Shown: one piece after another, positions 10,067 to 19,606 of the stretch
Position numbering within the stretch: the stretch's first letter is position 1
Layout: every line of letters starts with the position of its first letter
Source: Heterostelium multicystogenum
Lineage: Eukaryota; Evosea; Eumycetozoa; Acytosteliales; Acytosteliaceae
Reading direction: 5' to 3'
Assembly (NCBI GenBank): GCA_003667245.1
Contig: RCNN01000013.1
Coordinates: 1-64,000 of the forward strand
DNA: 64,000 bases
Position numbers and translations under genes: made by a program
Notes under the pieces: generated by a model
Seen by the model: the letters and a program-made list of their open reading frames with translations, nothing else
What the model was told of the DNA's origin: nothing
The model's database searches: none

Positions 10067-10425
10067 TGGCCGTCCTCCCGCTGCGCCTGGCGCTTGACCA
10101 GTTTCTGCATCAGCACGCCGACAAAGCCCATGGCGATCACCAGCGACAACACCAGCGCGCCGACGATGGCCCAGAAGTCGGCGGCGATGTCCTTGGCATA
10201 CACCATCACGCCGACCGCAGGCGGCACCAGCAGTAGCGGCAAATAACGCAGCAGGCTGCTGGCCGCCAGGCTCAGGGGTTCACCGACTTCGCCGCGCCAC
10301 ACCAGGAAGGCCAGCATCAGCAGCAGCCCGATAATCGGCCCCGGCAGCACCGGGACAAACAAATGATTGATCGCCGTGCCGAGCAATTGAAACAGCACCA
10401 GCCATGTCAGACCGCGTAACAGCAT
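10063..10425 (-). CDS. LrgA/CidA-family holin-like membrane protein
   Basis: About 120 residues from ATG 10425 (MLLRGLTWLVLFQLLG), which has a G-rich Shine-Dalgarno in front. An upstream in-frame extension to 10485 is not family-like. Four hydrophobic segments are visible, with the family motif LPGPIIGLLLMLAFL and PPAVGVMVY. The basic tail KLVKRQAQRE is typical. It forms a two-gene operon with the LrgB-like gene. The pair lies next to a MaoC gene on the opposite strand. Confidence 0.92.
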   Translation of the reverse strand: MLLRGLTWLVLFQLLGTAINHLFVPVLPGPIIGLLLMLAFLVWRGEVGEPLSLAASSLLRYLPLLLVPPAVGVMVYAKDIAADFWAIVGALVLSLVIAMGFVGVLMQKLVKRQAQREDGQ

Positions 10426-10604
10426 CCGTTCTTCCCCCCCAAAGCGTGTCGGCATTATAAGCACGCTGCCTCTATGGAGCGGCATTCGCCAAAAGCATGG
10501 TGGGTTGACCGGGCCAAGTGCCCGTGATGATCTACATTGGTTCTCTGGACCTGTCCAAAACTACAAAAACGATGAAGCCAACTGAGCAACGAAGGAGAGT
10601 CGCA

Positions 10605-11061
10605 ATGCCCTCAGTACCCGTAGCGCAACTCAAAGAATATGTCGGCAAGGAACTGGGACGTTCTGCATGGCTCACCATCGACCAGGAACGTATCAACCTG
10701 TTCGCGGAAGCCACCGGCGATTTTCAGTTCATCCACGTCGACCCGGTGAAAGCCGCCCAGACCCCGTTTGGGCGGCACCATCGCCACGGTTTCCTGTCGC
10801 TGTCGCTGATACCCAAGCTGATCGAAGACATCCTGATCATGCCCGAAGGCCTGAAGATGGCGGTCAACTATGGCCTGGACAGCGTGCGCTTCATCCAGCC
10901 CGTGAAGGTCGACTCCAGGGTTCGCCTGGCCGTGACCCTGACCGACGCCACCGAGAAAAAACCTGGGCAATGGTTGCTTAAAGCCACCTGCACCCTGGAA
11001 ATCGATGGCCAGGAAAAACCCGGCCTACATTGCAGAATCGTTGTCACTCTGCTTCGTCTGA
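10605..11061 (+). CDS. MaoC-type (R)-specific enoyl hydratase (compensating and terminal indels)
   Basis: A hot-dog-fold dehydratase of about 151 residues from ATG 10605, which has GGAGAG upstream. The hydratase signature is FAEATGDFQFIHVDP followed by a glycine-rich loop and HGFLSLSLIP. Between about 10767 and 10785 an extra G and a missing C cancel each other and turn the expected FGGTIAHG loop into FGRHHRHG. An extra C near 11020 shifts the C-terminus; in the corrected frame it ends AYIAESLSLCFV at 11059-11061. The fatty-acid or PHA-linked role is inferred from the family only. Confidence 0.88.
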
Positions 11062-11164
11062 AGCCTGGCTGTGGTGAGCCCGTCCGCTCACCACAATTCA
11101 TGTAAATTTATGTATAGATCTCGCAGCTGCGGCATACTCGGCGCTCAATTATCCGGATCCCGCT

Positions 11165-12888
11165 ATGCGCCCACTCGCTCCCCTTGCTCTTGTCCTGTTG
11201 CTCACCGCGTGCGGCGACGGCGAATCGCTGTTGCCGCCGATGCGCGGCTGCCCGATGGCGGTCGTTACCGTGGCGATGTGGTCATGGCTTGCTGCAAGGC
11301 CAGGGCCGGGTGGATTACCCCAATGGCAGCTGGTACGCGGGCCAGTTCGATAAAGGCCAGTGGCACGGCCAGGGCGAATGGCATGGCAGCAACGGCGAGG
11401 TCTATAAAGGCCAGTTCCAGCAGGGCCTGTTCGACGGCCAGGGCAGCCTGACCACGGCGGGCAACAGCTACGTCGGCGGTTTCAAACAAGGTAAGCGCAA
11501 CGGCGAAGGCACCCTCAAAGAAGGGCAGATGACCTATCGCGGCGAATTCAAGGACGACCAGTATTCCGGCCTCGGCCGCCTCGAGCTGGCCGACGGCAGC
11601 CAGTAACCAGGGCCAGTTCGCCCACGGCAAGCCCAACGGCGAAGGCCAGCGCAACGACGACAGCGGCAACCAGTTCAGCGGCCGCTTCGTCGATGGCCAG
11701 CTGGAGGGCAACGGCACCTTCAACAGCGCCGACGGCGACATGTACATCGGCCATTTCAAACAAAACCAGCTCAACGGCAAGGGCCGCTACGAAAACGCCG
11801 ACGGCGACGTATGGATCGGCGAATTCAAGGAAGGCGCCCTCAGCGGCAAGGGCGAACTGATCGGCGGTCGATGGCAGCCACTACGGTCGGCCAGTTCGTC
11901 GACTGGCGCTTCACAGGCACAGGCGCCTGAACCTCACCGACGGCAGCTTCTATATTGGCGGCTTCGACAGCGACAGCTATCAAGGTCGTGGCACTTTGGT
12001 GCTCACCGACGGCACCGTGCAGGCCGGCACCTGGGTCAACGGCATGCGCGTGCGCGACGCCGAGGGCAAATTGTTGCCTGACCCGCTGGAAATCGCCTGT
12101 TTGCCCAGGGCCACTTGCTGGATGCCGCCCTCGCCGCCGTGCCCGCGTCCAAATCGGGGGTGGAGCTGTACACCCTGGTGGTGCCGGCGACGGCAAACAA
12201 AGCGTGTTCCTGCGCGAAGCCGACTACGTCAGCAACATGCTCGCCACACGCTTCGGCGCCTACGGCCAGATCCGCCTGGTGAACCATCGCGACCATATTG
12301 CCGACCGCCCGATGGCCACTCGCGAAAGCCTGCGCCGCGCAGTCCAGACCCTGGCCGAACGCAGTGGCCCGCAAGACCTGGTGTTTATCTACCTGACCAG
12401 CCACGGCACCCACGAGCAACGAACTGGTGCTCGACCAGCCGCGCATGGAGCTGGCCGACCTGCCGGCCGATGAGCTGGCCGCCGTGCTGGCACCGCTGAA
12501 GAACCGCGACAAGATCATCGTGATTTCGGCCTGCTACTCCGGCGGGTTCATCCCGGCCCTGAAGGACGAACACACCCTGATCATGACCGCCTCGCGCGCC
12601 GATCGTGTGTCGTTCGGCTGCTCCGAAGAGGCCGACTTCACCTACTTCGGCGACGCCCTCTTCGCCCAGGCCTTCAACCAGACCGACGACTTGCAGCAAG
12701 CCTTCAAGCTGGCACAGACCCACGTGGCCGAACGCGAACAGGCGGACAACTTCGAAGCCTCCGAACCGCAGATCTGGGCCCCCAAAGGCGTAATCGCCCA
12801 TTGGCAATTATTACGCAAACAGCAGGCACGAAAGGCGCTCGAAAGCGTCTCAATGAATAGCAAAGGAAGCCAAGAGCAACTAAGCTGA
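11165..12888 (+). CDS. Lipoprotein with MORN repeats and a C13 (legumain-like) cysteine peptidase domain (frameshifted)
   Basis: The N-terminus [19 protein letters not shown] is a signal peptide with an LTAC lipobox. About 250 residues of MORN repeats follow, each with a G-x-G or N-G-x-G core such as [28 protein letters not shown] and [14 protein letters not shown]. The C-terminal domain is peptidase C13-like: a His motif ([10 protein letters not shown]) and a Cys motif ([12 protein letters not shown]) form the caspase/legumain-type dyad, followed by DALFAQAF. At least six indels lie between 11275 and 12420, while the last 150 residues read cleanly. It is probably anchored in the envelope; substrate unknown. 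Orthologues keep the same place in other pseudomonads. Confidence 0.85.
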
Positions 12889-12911
12889 ATCTGTATCAAG
12901 GGGGAAACATC

Positions 12912-13554
12912 ATGTACCTGACGCCTCAGCATATCTTGCTCGCCGGAGCCTCCGGCCTGACCGGGGAGCACCTGCTGGACCGCCTGCTCAACGAGCCGAC
13001 CGTGACCCGCGTGCTGGCACCCAGCCGCAAGCCTCTGGCCGAGCATCCACACCTGGAAAACCCGGTGGGCGACCCGGCAGTATTCCTGCCGCAACTGAGC
13101 GGCCAGGTGGACATCGCCTTCTGCTGCCTGGGCACCACCATCAAGCAGGGCGGCTCCGAAGAAGCGTTCCGCGCCGTCGACCTGGACATGGTCGTGGCCT
13201 TTGCCAAGCGCGCCCGGGAAATGGGGGCGCGGCACCTGATCGTGATCAGCGCAATCGGTGCCGACCCGAAATCCTCGATCTTCTACAACCGCGTCAAGGG
13301 CGAGATGGAACAGGCGTTGAAAGCCCAGGATTGGCCGCAGTTGACCATCGTCCGACCTTCGCTGTTGTTGGGTGAGCGATTGGAACCGCGGCTGGCCGAG
13401 CAACTGGCCGGGCCATTGTCGCGGCTGATTCCGGGCAAGTACCAACGGCATTGAAGTGTGCGAACTGGCGCGGGCGATGTGGCGACTGGCGCTGGAAGAG
13501 CAGGATGGGGTGCGGGTTATAGAGTCGGACGAGCTGCGCAAGCTCGGCAAATAA
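12912..13554 (+). CDS. NAD(P)-binding Rossmann protein (atypical SDR / HIM1-like), one frameshift
   Basis: Starts [26 protein letters not shown] with the GxxGxxG dinucleotide-binding loop (GASGLTG) at about residues 11-17, then [40 protein letters not shown] with a YxxxK pair, and [10 protein letters not shown]. It resembles the atypical short-chain dehydrogenases of the HTATIP2/HIM1 type. An extra base near 13443 shifts the frame; in the corrected frame it ends in [12 protein letters not shown] at 13554. Corrected length about 213 residues. Substrate unknown. It has its own short leader 23 bases after the peptidase gene. Confidence 0.85.
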
Positions 13555-13583
13555 CACGTAATTCCAGGCAGGACACCATCCAA

Positions 13584-13674
13584 ATGTGGGAGCGGGCTTG
13601 CTCGCGAATGCGGTGGATCAGTCAATGATACAGTGACTGATCCACCGCATTCGCGAGCAAGCCCGCTCCCACAT
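13584..13674. repeat. REP doublet forming a perfect 41-bp inverted repeat
   Basis: Two 41-base arms (start ATGTGGGAGCGGGCTTGCTC) are exact reverse complements around a 9-base spacer. It lies between the convergent ends of the NAD(P)-binding gene and the YceK-like gene. Related doublets with the same outer arms but less perfect symmetry are at 21164-21253 and 39633-39724. Confidence 0.95.
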
Positions 13675-13703
13675 TGGATTTCTGTTAATACTGGGATTAA
13701 GTA

Positions 13704-13988
13704 CTACAGCCCGCCCGTCGCATTGAACCCAACCCCCAGCACCGTCAGCACCGACAGCGGCAACAGCAGCGTGTCGAGCAAGGCACTGGCCGGCAGGTCG
13801 ACATGGGGATAGCTCGGCGCCTCGGCCCCAAAACGGTCCATCGCGCAGCACCCGCCCTGAATCGCATACATGTCCAGCCGCGTGCCGGCATACACCACCG
13901 GCGCGCCGGGCTGGGCTGCGTCCAGGGTTCGCGCAGTCGCACACCCGGTCAGTTGCAGCGCCAGCAGCACCATCAATAGTTTATTCAT
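13704..13988 (-). CDS. YceK/YidQ-family small lipoprotein
   Basis: About 94 residues. The N-terminus [19 protein letters not shown] is a lipoprotein signal with an LTGC lipobox. The mature part contains the Tyr-Ala-Gly-Thr-Arg-Leu-Asp motif (VYAGTRLDMYAIQGG) and DLPASALLDTLLLPLSVL of the YceK/YidQ family. Its ATG lies inside the last codons of ubiX (overlap of 8 bases), so it is probably co-transcribed. Function unknown. Confidence 0.9.
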   Translation of the reverse strand: MNKLLMVLLALQLTGCATARTLDAAQPGAPVVYAGTRLDMYAIQGGCCAMDRFGAEAPSYPHVDLPASALLDTLLLPLSVLTVLGVGFNATGGL

Positions 13989-14613
13989 CACTGCTCAAAT
14001 GGTGCTCGCCCCAGCGCGGCAGCATGTCCTGGGGAATGTTTCAGCAGGTTGAGAATCCGCGCCACCACAAAAGTCCACCAGGTCATCGATGGTCTGCGGC
14101 TGGTGATAGAAGCCCGGCGACGCCGGCAAGATAGTCACGCCCATGTTCGACAGCTTGAGCATGTGCTCCAGATGGATGCTCGAATACGGCGCTTCGCGCG
14201 GCACCAGAATCAACTGGCGACGCTCCTTCAAGGTCACGTCCGCCGCGCGCTCGATCAGATTGTTGCAGGCGCCCGTGGCAATCGCCGACAGGGTCCCGGT
14301 GGAACACGGCACCACCACCATCGCGGCCGGTGCACCAGAGCCCGACGCCACCGGTGACATCCAGTCTTCCTTGCCATAGACCTTGATCTGCCCCGCCGCC
14401 GCACCGGTGTACTCGGTGAGGAAGGCCTGCATCATCTGCACTTTGGGCGGCAACGCCACATCGGTCTCGGTGGCCAGCACCAGTTGCGCGGCCTTGGAGA
14501 ATCAGGAAGTGCACCTCGCGGTCTTCGCGCACCAGGCAGTCCAGCAGGCGCAAGCCATAGGGCGCGCCGGACGCGCCGGTCATCGCCAGGGTGACGCGTT
14601 CCGGGCCGCTCAC
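13981..14613 (-). CDS. ubiX: Flavin prenyltransferase UbiX (frameshifted)
   Basis: Makes the prenylated FMN cofactor used by UbiD in ubiquinone synthesis. It starts at GTG 14613 ([20 protein letters not shown]) with the flavoprotein phosphate-binding motif, then [27 protein letters not shown] and [20 protein letters not shown], both diagnostic. Indels near 14500 and 14062 shift the frame. The corrected C-terminus is [17 protein letters not shown] to the stop at 13981. Its start overlaps the mpl stop, and mpl-ubiX is the usual pseudomonad pair. Confidence 0.93.
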
Positions 14614-15962
14614 TTCAGGGCCTCGGCGAGTTTTGCCATGCAGGCCGCCAAAGCCGCCGTTGCTCATGATCACCACGTGAGTGCCGGGCCTGGCCTGGTG
14701 TTTCACGTGCTCGATGATGCCTTCCAGTGAGTCGCGGCAAATCGACGGCACCGTGCACAACGCGGCGATGGCAGGCAGGTCCCAACCGAGGTTGGCCGGC
14801 GCGTACCACACAACCTGGTCGGCATCGTTGACGCTTTCCGGCAAACCATCACGGTGGGCGCCCAGCTTCATGGAGTTGGAGCGCGGCTCGATAATCGCGA
14901 TCACCTGGGCATCACCCACACGCTTGCGCAAGCCATCCAGGGTAGTGGCGATGGCCGTCGGGTGGTGGGCAAAGTCGTCATAGATGGTAATCCCATTCAC
15001 TTCGGCGACCTTTTCCATCCGGCCGCTTGACGCTTTTGAACGCGCTCAAGGCCGCAATGCCCATGGACGGCACCACGCCGACATGCCGCGCAGCCGCCAG
15101 GGTGACCAAGGCATTGGCGACGTTGTGCTGGCCGGTCATGTCCCAATCGACGATGCCTTGGGCGACGCCTTCGAACAGTACTTCAAATTTGGAGCCATCT
15201 TCGCTCAGCAGTTTGACCTGCCATTGGCCGCCAGCACCGGTGGTTTGTACCGGGGTCCAGCAGCCCATCTCGATAACTCGCTGCAGGGCAGGCTCGGTGG
15301 TGGGGTGAATCACCAGGCCTTCGCTGGGAATGGTGCGCACCAGGTGGTGGAACTGCCGCTCGATGGCCGCCAGATCAGGGAAGATGTCCGCGTGGATCGA
15401 ACTCCAGGTTGTTCAGGATCGCCGTACGCGGGCGGTAGTGAACGAACTTGGAGCGTTTTGTCGAAGAACGCGCTGTCGTACTCATCGGCTTCGATGACAA
15501 AAAACGGGGTGTCGCCGAGGCGCGCCGACACCGAGAAATTCTGCGGTACGCCACCAATCAGGAAGCCCGGGCTCATGCCCGCATGCTCCAGCACCCAGGC
15601 CAGCATGCTGCTGGTGGTGGTCTTGCCATGGGTACCGGCAACGGCGAGTACCCAACGGCCTTGCAACACATGGTCGGCCAGCCATTGCGGGCCAGACACG
15701 TACGGCAAACCTTTATTCAGTACATATTCGACTGCCGGGTTACCGCGCACCATGGCATTGCCGATCACGACAAGGTCCGGGACCGGTCGAATTGCGCCGG
15801 GTCATAACCTTGGGTCAGCTCAATGCCCTGGGCCTGCAGTTGCGTGCTCATGGGTGGGTAAACGTTGGCATCGGAGCCAGTAACATGATGGCCCAGTTCT
15901 TTGGCGAGCACCGCCATGGAGCCCATGAACGTACCGCAAATACCGAGAATATGAATGTGCAT
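14610..15962 (-). CDS. mpl: Murein peptide ligase Mpl (frameshifted)
   Basis: Recycles cell-wall tripeptide by ligating it to UDP-MurNAc. The N-terminus MHIHILGICGTFMGSMAVLA (ATG 15962) is the Mur-ligase Rossmann region. The ATP site VLAVAGTHGKTTTSSMLAWVLEH contains the GTHGKTTT P-loop, followed by VIEADEYDSAFF and NGITIYDDFAHHPTAI. Indels near 15775, 15455, 15395, 15028 and 14632 split the gene, which otherwise covers about 450 codons. An extra A just before the end hides the true stop at 14610-14612. Monocistronic promoter region upstream at 15963-16180. Confidence 0.95.
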
Positions 15963-16180
15963 AGTCGACCTCGTAAAACATCGAGGCAGGTTAGCGCAGG
16001 GAAGGGAAAATCGCACTCTTTAGCTGTAGCACGCAGGCCTTGGGGGGTAGCCGCCATTGTTTGTCAGAGCGTAGGGAATATTCGATAAGTCCGGTGCCAC
16101 AGGATGCATGCATGGCATCGGACCCATCGCCAGTTTGACTGAGCATCATCCATGACTCGAAAGTTTACGCGGGGGTTATG

Positions 16181-17172
16181 TCACACGACTTTTGTTTCGG
16201 CAGACTCTGCCGGTAATGACAGCGTTCCCATGTGCAACAACTTCCCTATGAACTTGTTTAATGCGTCGAATTTTTTATCAATAACATCCAGACGGCCTTT
16301 GTCATCGGTGCCGTCTGCGGGAGTGGCAATGTAAGGCCGGAATACCATGTCGTTTTCGTCCGCCAGTTTTTTAAGCTGTTCCTCCGCAGTTTTATACAAG
16401 GCCTCAAGCGTTTCCCAGGCGCTCGCTTGGCGTACGCGACGAGGAGTCGCTCATTTTAAGTGCCGGAGCATTCGTTCCTTGACGCATTGCCATAATATTG
16501 TTGGCAATGACTTCCATGCGCAACTCGGCCAGGCCAAGCGCGCGGTCGTGGCACCCGTGTCGGTGTCCTGCGTGGCGACGACCGATGTTGTCCCGTCGGT
16601 TTTCGCGGCAGGCACCTGCGTGCTTGGAGCCGGCTGGTGAGCCGGAGGAGCAGTGGCGTATTGTTGTAAACTGCGCCTTGATTGTCTCGCCCGACCAAAC
16701 CGAGCCTGCGTAGGTACCAATACTCAGGGGAGCGCTGACCAATCCGCTTATACCCGCACTGACAAAGGCGTCACGGGCTACCGTTTGCCGCCTGGGGCGA
16801 GGTATTGAACACCCCGGCCTTGACCAGGCGATCAGCAACCATCAGGTTTTGAGTCACCTGTGCCAAATCTTTAGGAATCTGCGCTGGCCTGAGGCTTGAA
16901 CGGCCGGTTGGCAGACCCTTGGTTCAACAATTTTTGTTGTGTCAGCGTTTGAAAAATTATTGGGTTTCTCGGGCTTGGGTAGCGTTTGTGGAGGTGTCTG
17001 TGGCCGGATTTTTCCCTAACCGGGTTTTAGGTTGGGGAGCTATTGGAGGGGAGCTGCCCTGGCCACCGGGACGTACTATCGGAGGCGTTACACCGCCATT
17101 TGCGCCGGGGCCGGTGGTGTATTCACTGGAGGTAGATTGACCGTGTTGGACCGAGATCTAAAAAATGTTCAT
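16181..17172 (-). CDS. Unrecognised proline-rich protein with a small hydrophobic segment (frameshifted)
   Basis: Following coding character across about seven frame changes gives one protein of roughly 325 residues, from ATG 17172 (MNIFRSRSNTVNLPPVN) to the stop at 16181. The N-terminal third is Pro/Gly/Thr-rich without a signal peptide. It continues through a helical piece (QNLMVADRLVKAGVFN), a weakly hydrophobic stretch rich in Gly/Ala/Ser (FVSAGISGLVSAPLSIGTYAG), another Pro/Thr linker, and a Lys-rich helical end (ALYKTAEEQLKKLADEND). Codon use is more AT-rich than in its neighbours, suggesting acquisition. The layout resembles secreted substrates, but I recognise no family. Sits between mpl and eatR where PAO1 has no gene. 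Confidence 0.5.
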
Positions 17173-17344
17173 GGTTATTATCTCACTTGTTGTTACTATT
17201 TACCCATAAGCGCTATCAGCGAGTTATCGAGAAAATCGATAACCGCAAACTTAGTAACTAAACAGATAATGAACGTTCCAGAAGACAGTCACCCACGCAC
17301 AAAAAATACATGACAAAACATTAATACGGTGCGACGCCTATTAC
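17173..17344. promoter_or_regulatory. AT-rich leader with an 8-bp dyad upstream of the proline-rich gene
   Basis: This AT-rich stretch separates eatR (stop at 17345) from the proline-rich gene. GTTATCGA at 17223-17230 and TCGATAAC at 17236-17243 form a perfect inverted repeat with a 5-base spacer, about 50 bases upstream of the ATG at 17172. It has no T-tract, so an operator is more likely than a terminator. Confidence 0.4.
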
Positions 17345-19320
17345 TTAACGCACAGTCACCCACGACACAGATTGATCACTCACAGCCGGAACAGGTAACG
17401 TCATCATTAAAACCTGACGCGCTATACCATACTTACGTAACTTTCTATAAAGCGTATTTCTACTGACTCCAAGCACGGTCGCCACGTGCGTCATATGCCA
17501 GCGTTGCTGCACCAATGTTGCCAGCAATGCCTGGCGCTCGGCAGCATCCAGCAATGAGTTTGCCGGTTCACTCACCGCCACCGGAACGGTTTGCACGGCA
17601 CGAATCTGTGCAGGCAGGTCATCAAGCCTCACCCGCCCGTCCTCACACAGTGCGGCGAGGGTGCGCAACACCGTGCGCAAACTGCCGCACGTTGCCCGGC
17701 CACGCGAACGCCAACAGGGCCTGGCGGGCCTCGCCGTCAAGCTGCACCGCCTGATCTCCCGCTTCTTCGGCCAGCAGGAAGTCCAGCAGCTGCAATTTGT
17801 CACTGCGCTCGCGCAACGGCGGCAAGGCCACTTCCAGGCCATTGAGCCGGTAATACAGGTCTTCACGAAAACTACCGTCCTGCACCCGATCAAGCAGATT
17901 ACGGTGGGTAGCGCTGATAATTCTGACGTCCACCGCTTGCGGTTCACCGCCGATGGGCACCACCAAGCGGTCTTCAAGCACCCTTAATAGCCGGGTTTGC
18001 AAAGCCAGCGGCATATCGCCGATTTCATCCAGAAACAACGTGCCACCATCTGCCTGCTGCAGCTTGCCGCGCATGCCTTCCTTGCGGGCGCCGGTAAAAC
18101 TGCCGCCGCGATAACCGAACAGCTCGCTTTCGATGAGGCTTTCCGGGATGGCTGCGCAGTTGAGGGCCACAAAGGCTTTATCTGCGCGCAGGCTTGCATG
18201 GTGCACGGCCTTGGCAAACGCCTCTTTGCCAGACCCGGTTTCCCCCTGGATCAGCAAAGGCACATCACGCTCGAACACCCGCAAGGCTCTGCGGAAATCG
18301 TTTTGCAGCGCCGCGTCTCCAAGGCAAATGCCCGGCAATCGCGGCCGCTCCTGCAAGGCGTGGGCCACCGGCACCGGTACGCTGCGTGGCTGGCCGCGCA
18401 ACACCGCGAACAAGCCACGGCCATCGCGGGTACGCAGGGGCCAACTGGCGCTGGCGTTCGCGCTGGCACGCCCGAGCAACTCATCGAGCGAACAATCGAA
18501 AAACGCCTCGACCGGCTGCCCCAACAACCCGCCACGGATTTGCCCGAGCAGGTTCAGCGCACTCTGGTTAACCGCGCAAATGCGCCCTTCACCATCGAAC
18601 GCCAGCAGCCCTTCGCTGAACAGGCCCACAGACTCTGCCTGCAAATGAAAGCGCAGCAACCAGTGGTGCTCAAAATGGCGCAGGAAGTAACAGCTCTCGA
18701 TCATCTTCGCCGAAAGATTGACCAGCGCCATGGTGTGGAACTGGCTCTGGCGCGACACCGCCTCCCGGGCCGAGGACACATCCAGCACCGCCAGCAGTTC
18801 GCCATGAGGGTCGAACACCGGGCTGGCCGAGCAGGTCAGGCCGGTATGTCGGCCACGAAAATGTTCATCCGCGATGAATCGTCAGGGACTGGCGCTCCAC
18901 CAGGCAGGTGCCGATGCCGTTGGTGCCTTCGCAGGCCTCGCTCCAATCGGCACCCAGCCACAGCCCGGCACCCTCGAAGATCTTGCGCTCGCTGGGGGCG
19001 GTGACGCAGTTGAGGATCACCCCGCGGGCGTCGGTCAGCAGCACCGCATGGCCGGCGCCGGAGAGCTGTTGATGCAGGCTGTTCATTTCATTGCCGGCGA
19101 TGCTCAGCACTTGTTGCAGGCGTTCGCGGCTTTCCAGCAGGCGGCCATGTTCGAGCACCGTGGGCGCGATGGTCAATGCGGGGTCGAGGTGATAGTCCTC
19201 AAGACAACGCAGCCAGGAGCGGGCGATGGACGGATCGCTGCCGGGGCCATGCAGCGGGTCCTGCCCACGGGTGACCGTCAGGACTTGTTGGGCATGGCGA
19301 CTGAAATGATCGTTTTGCAT
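17345..19320 (-). CDS. eatR: Sigma-54-dependent activator of ethanolamine catabolism (AcoR type, frameshifted)
   Basis: An AcoR-like enhancer-binding protein of about 655 residues from ATG 19320 ([14 protein letters not shown]). The N-terminal GAF-like sensor (about 60-250) precedes the AAA+ domain with Walker [13 protein letters not shown], the sigma-54 contact loop GSFTGA (a variant of GAFTGA), Walker [13 protein letters not shown], and a C-terminal Fis-type helix-turn-helix ([19 protein letters not shown]). Indels near 18870 and 17690 break the frame. It is divergent from the aldehyde dehydrogenase and eut genes. This matches PAO1 PA4021 (EatR), known from the literature to drive ethanolamine genes with RpoN; the assignment is by family and synteny. 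Confidence 0.88.
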
Positions 19321-19413
19321 GTTCTTATTATTCTCCCTGCGTGAAGTACACCGCGCGCGAGTGCCCAGCATCCTCCAGCCTCCCGACCAATGCAATCCCG
19401 GGCAGACCCACCG

Positions 19414-19473
19414 GTCACAGGCTGTACCGCTTATGGCACAAACTGTCACCCAGGCTGTACCAAGCTTGCCACA
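19414..19473. promoter_or_regulatory. Duplicated upstream activator sites between eatR and the aldehyde dehydrogenase gene
   Basis: Two near-identical blocks, 19414-19440 and 19445-19473, both read GTCAC..AGGCTGTACC followed six bases later by TGGCACA or TGCCACA. The first contains the dyad TGTACC-N6-GGCACA. They lie 54 to 113 bases upstream of the -24/-12 promoter, where enhancer-binding proteins bind. Likely EatR sites, shared with the divergent eatR promoter. Confidence 0.65.
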
Positions 19474-19526
19474 GCAACGGTTTGCAACAACCTCTAAACC
19501 CTTGATTTACAGGCTCTACGAGGCAC

Positions 19527-19541
19527 TGGCCCGACCTTTGC
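19527..19541 (+). promoter_or_regulatory. Sigma-54 (-24/-12) promoter
   Basis: TGGCCCGACCTTTGC: the GG and GC doublets are separated by exactly ten bases, as required for RpoN. It is 66 bases upstream of the aldehyde dehydrogenase ATG and downstream of the two activator sites. The match to TGGCAC-N5-TTGC differs only at the fifth and sixth -24 bases. Confidence 0.8.
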
Positions 19542-19606
19542 TCTACGCTTTAACAAGCACAACCGTGCGTCCTCCAATAAACACAAAAAGCCAGGAGATA
19601 CCCACC

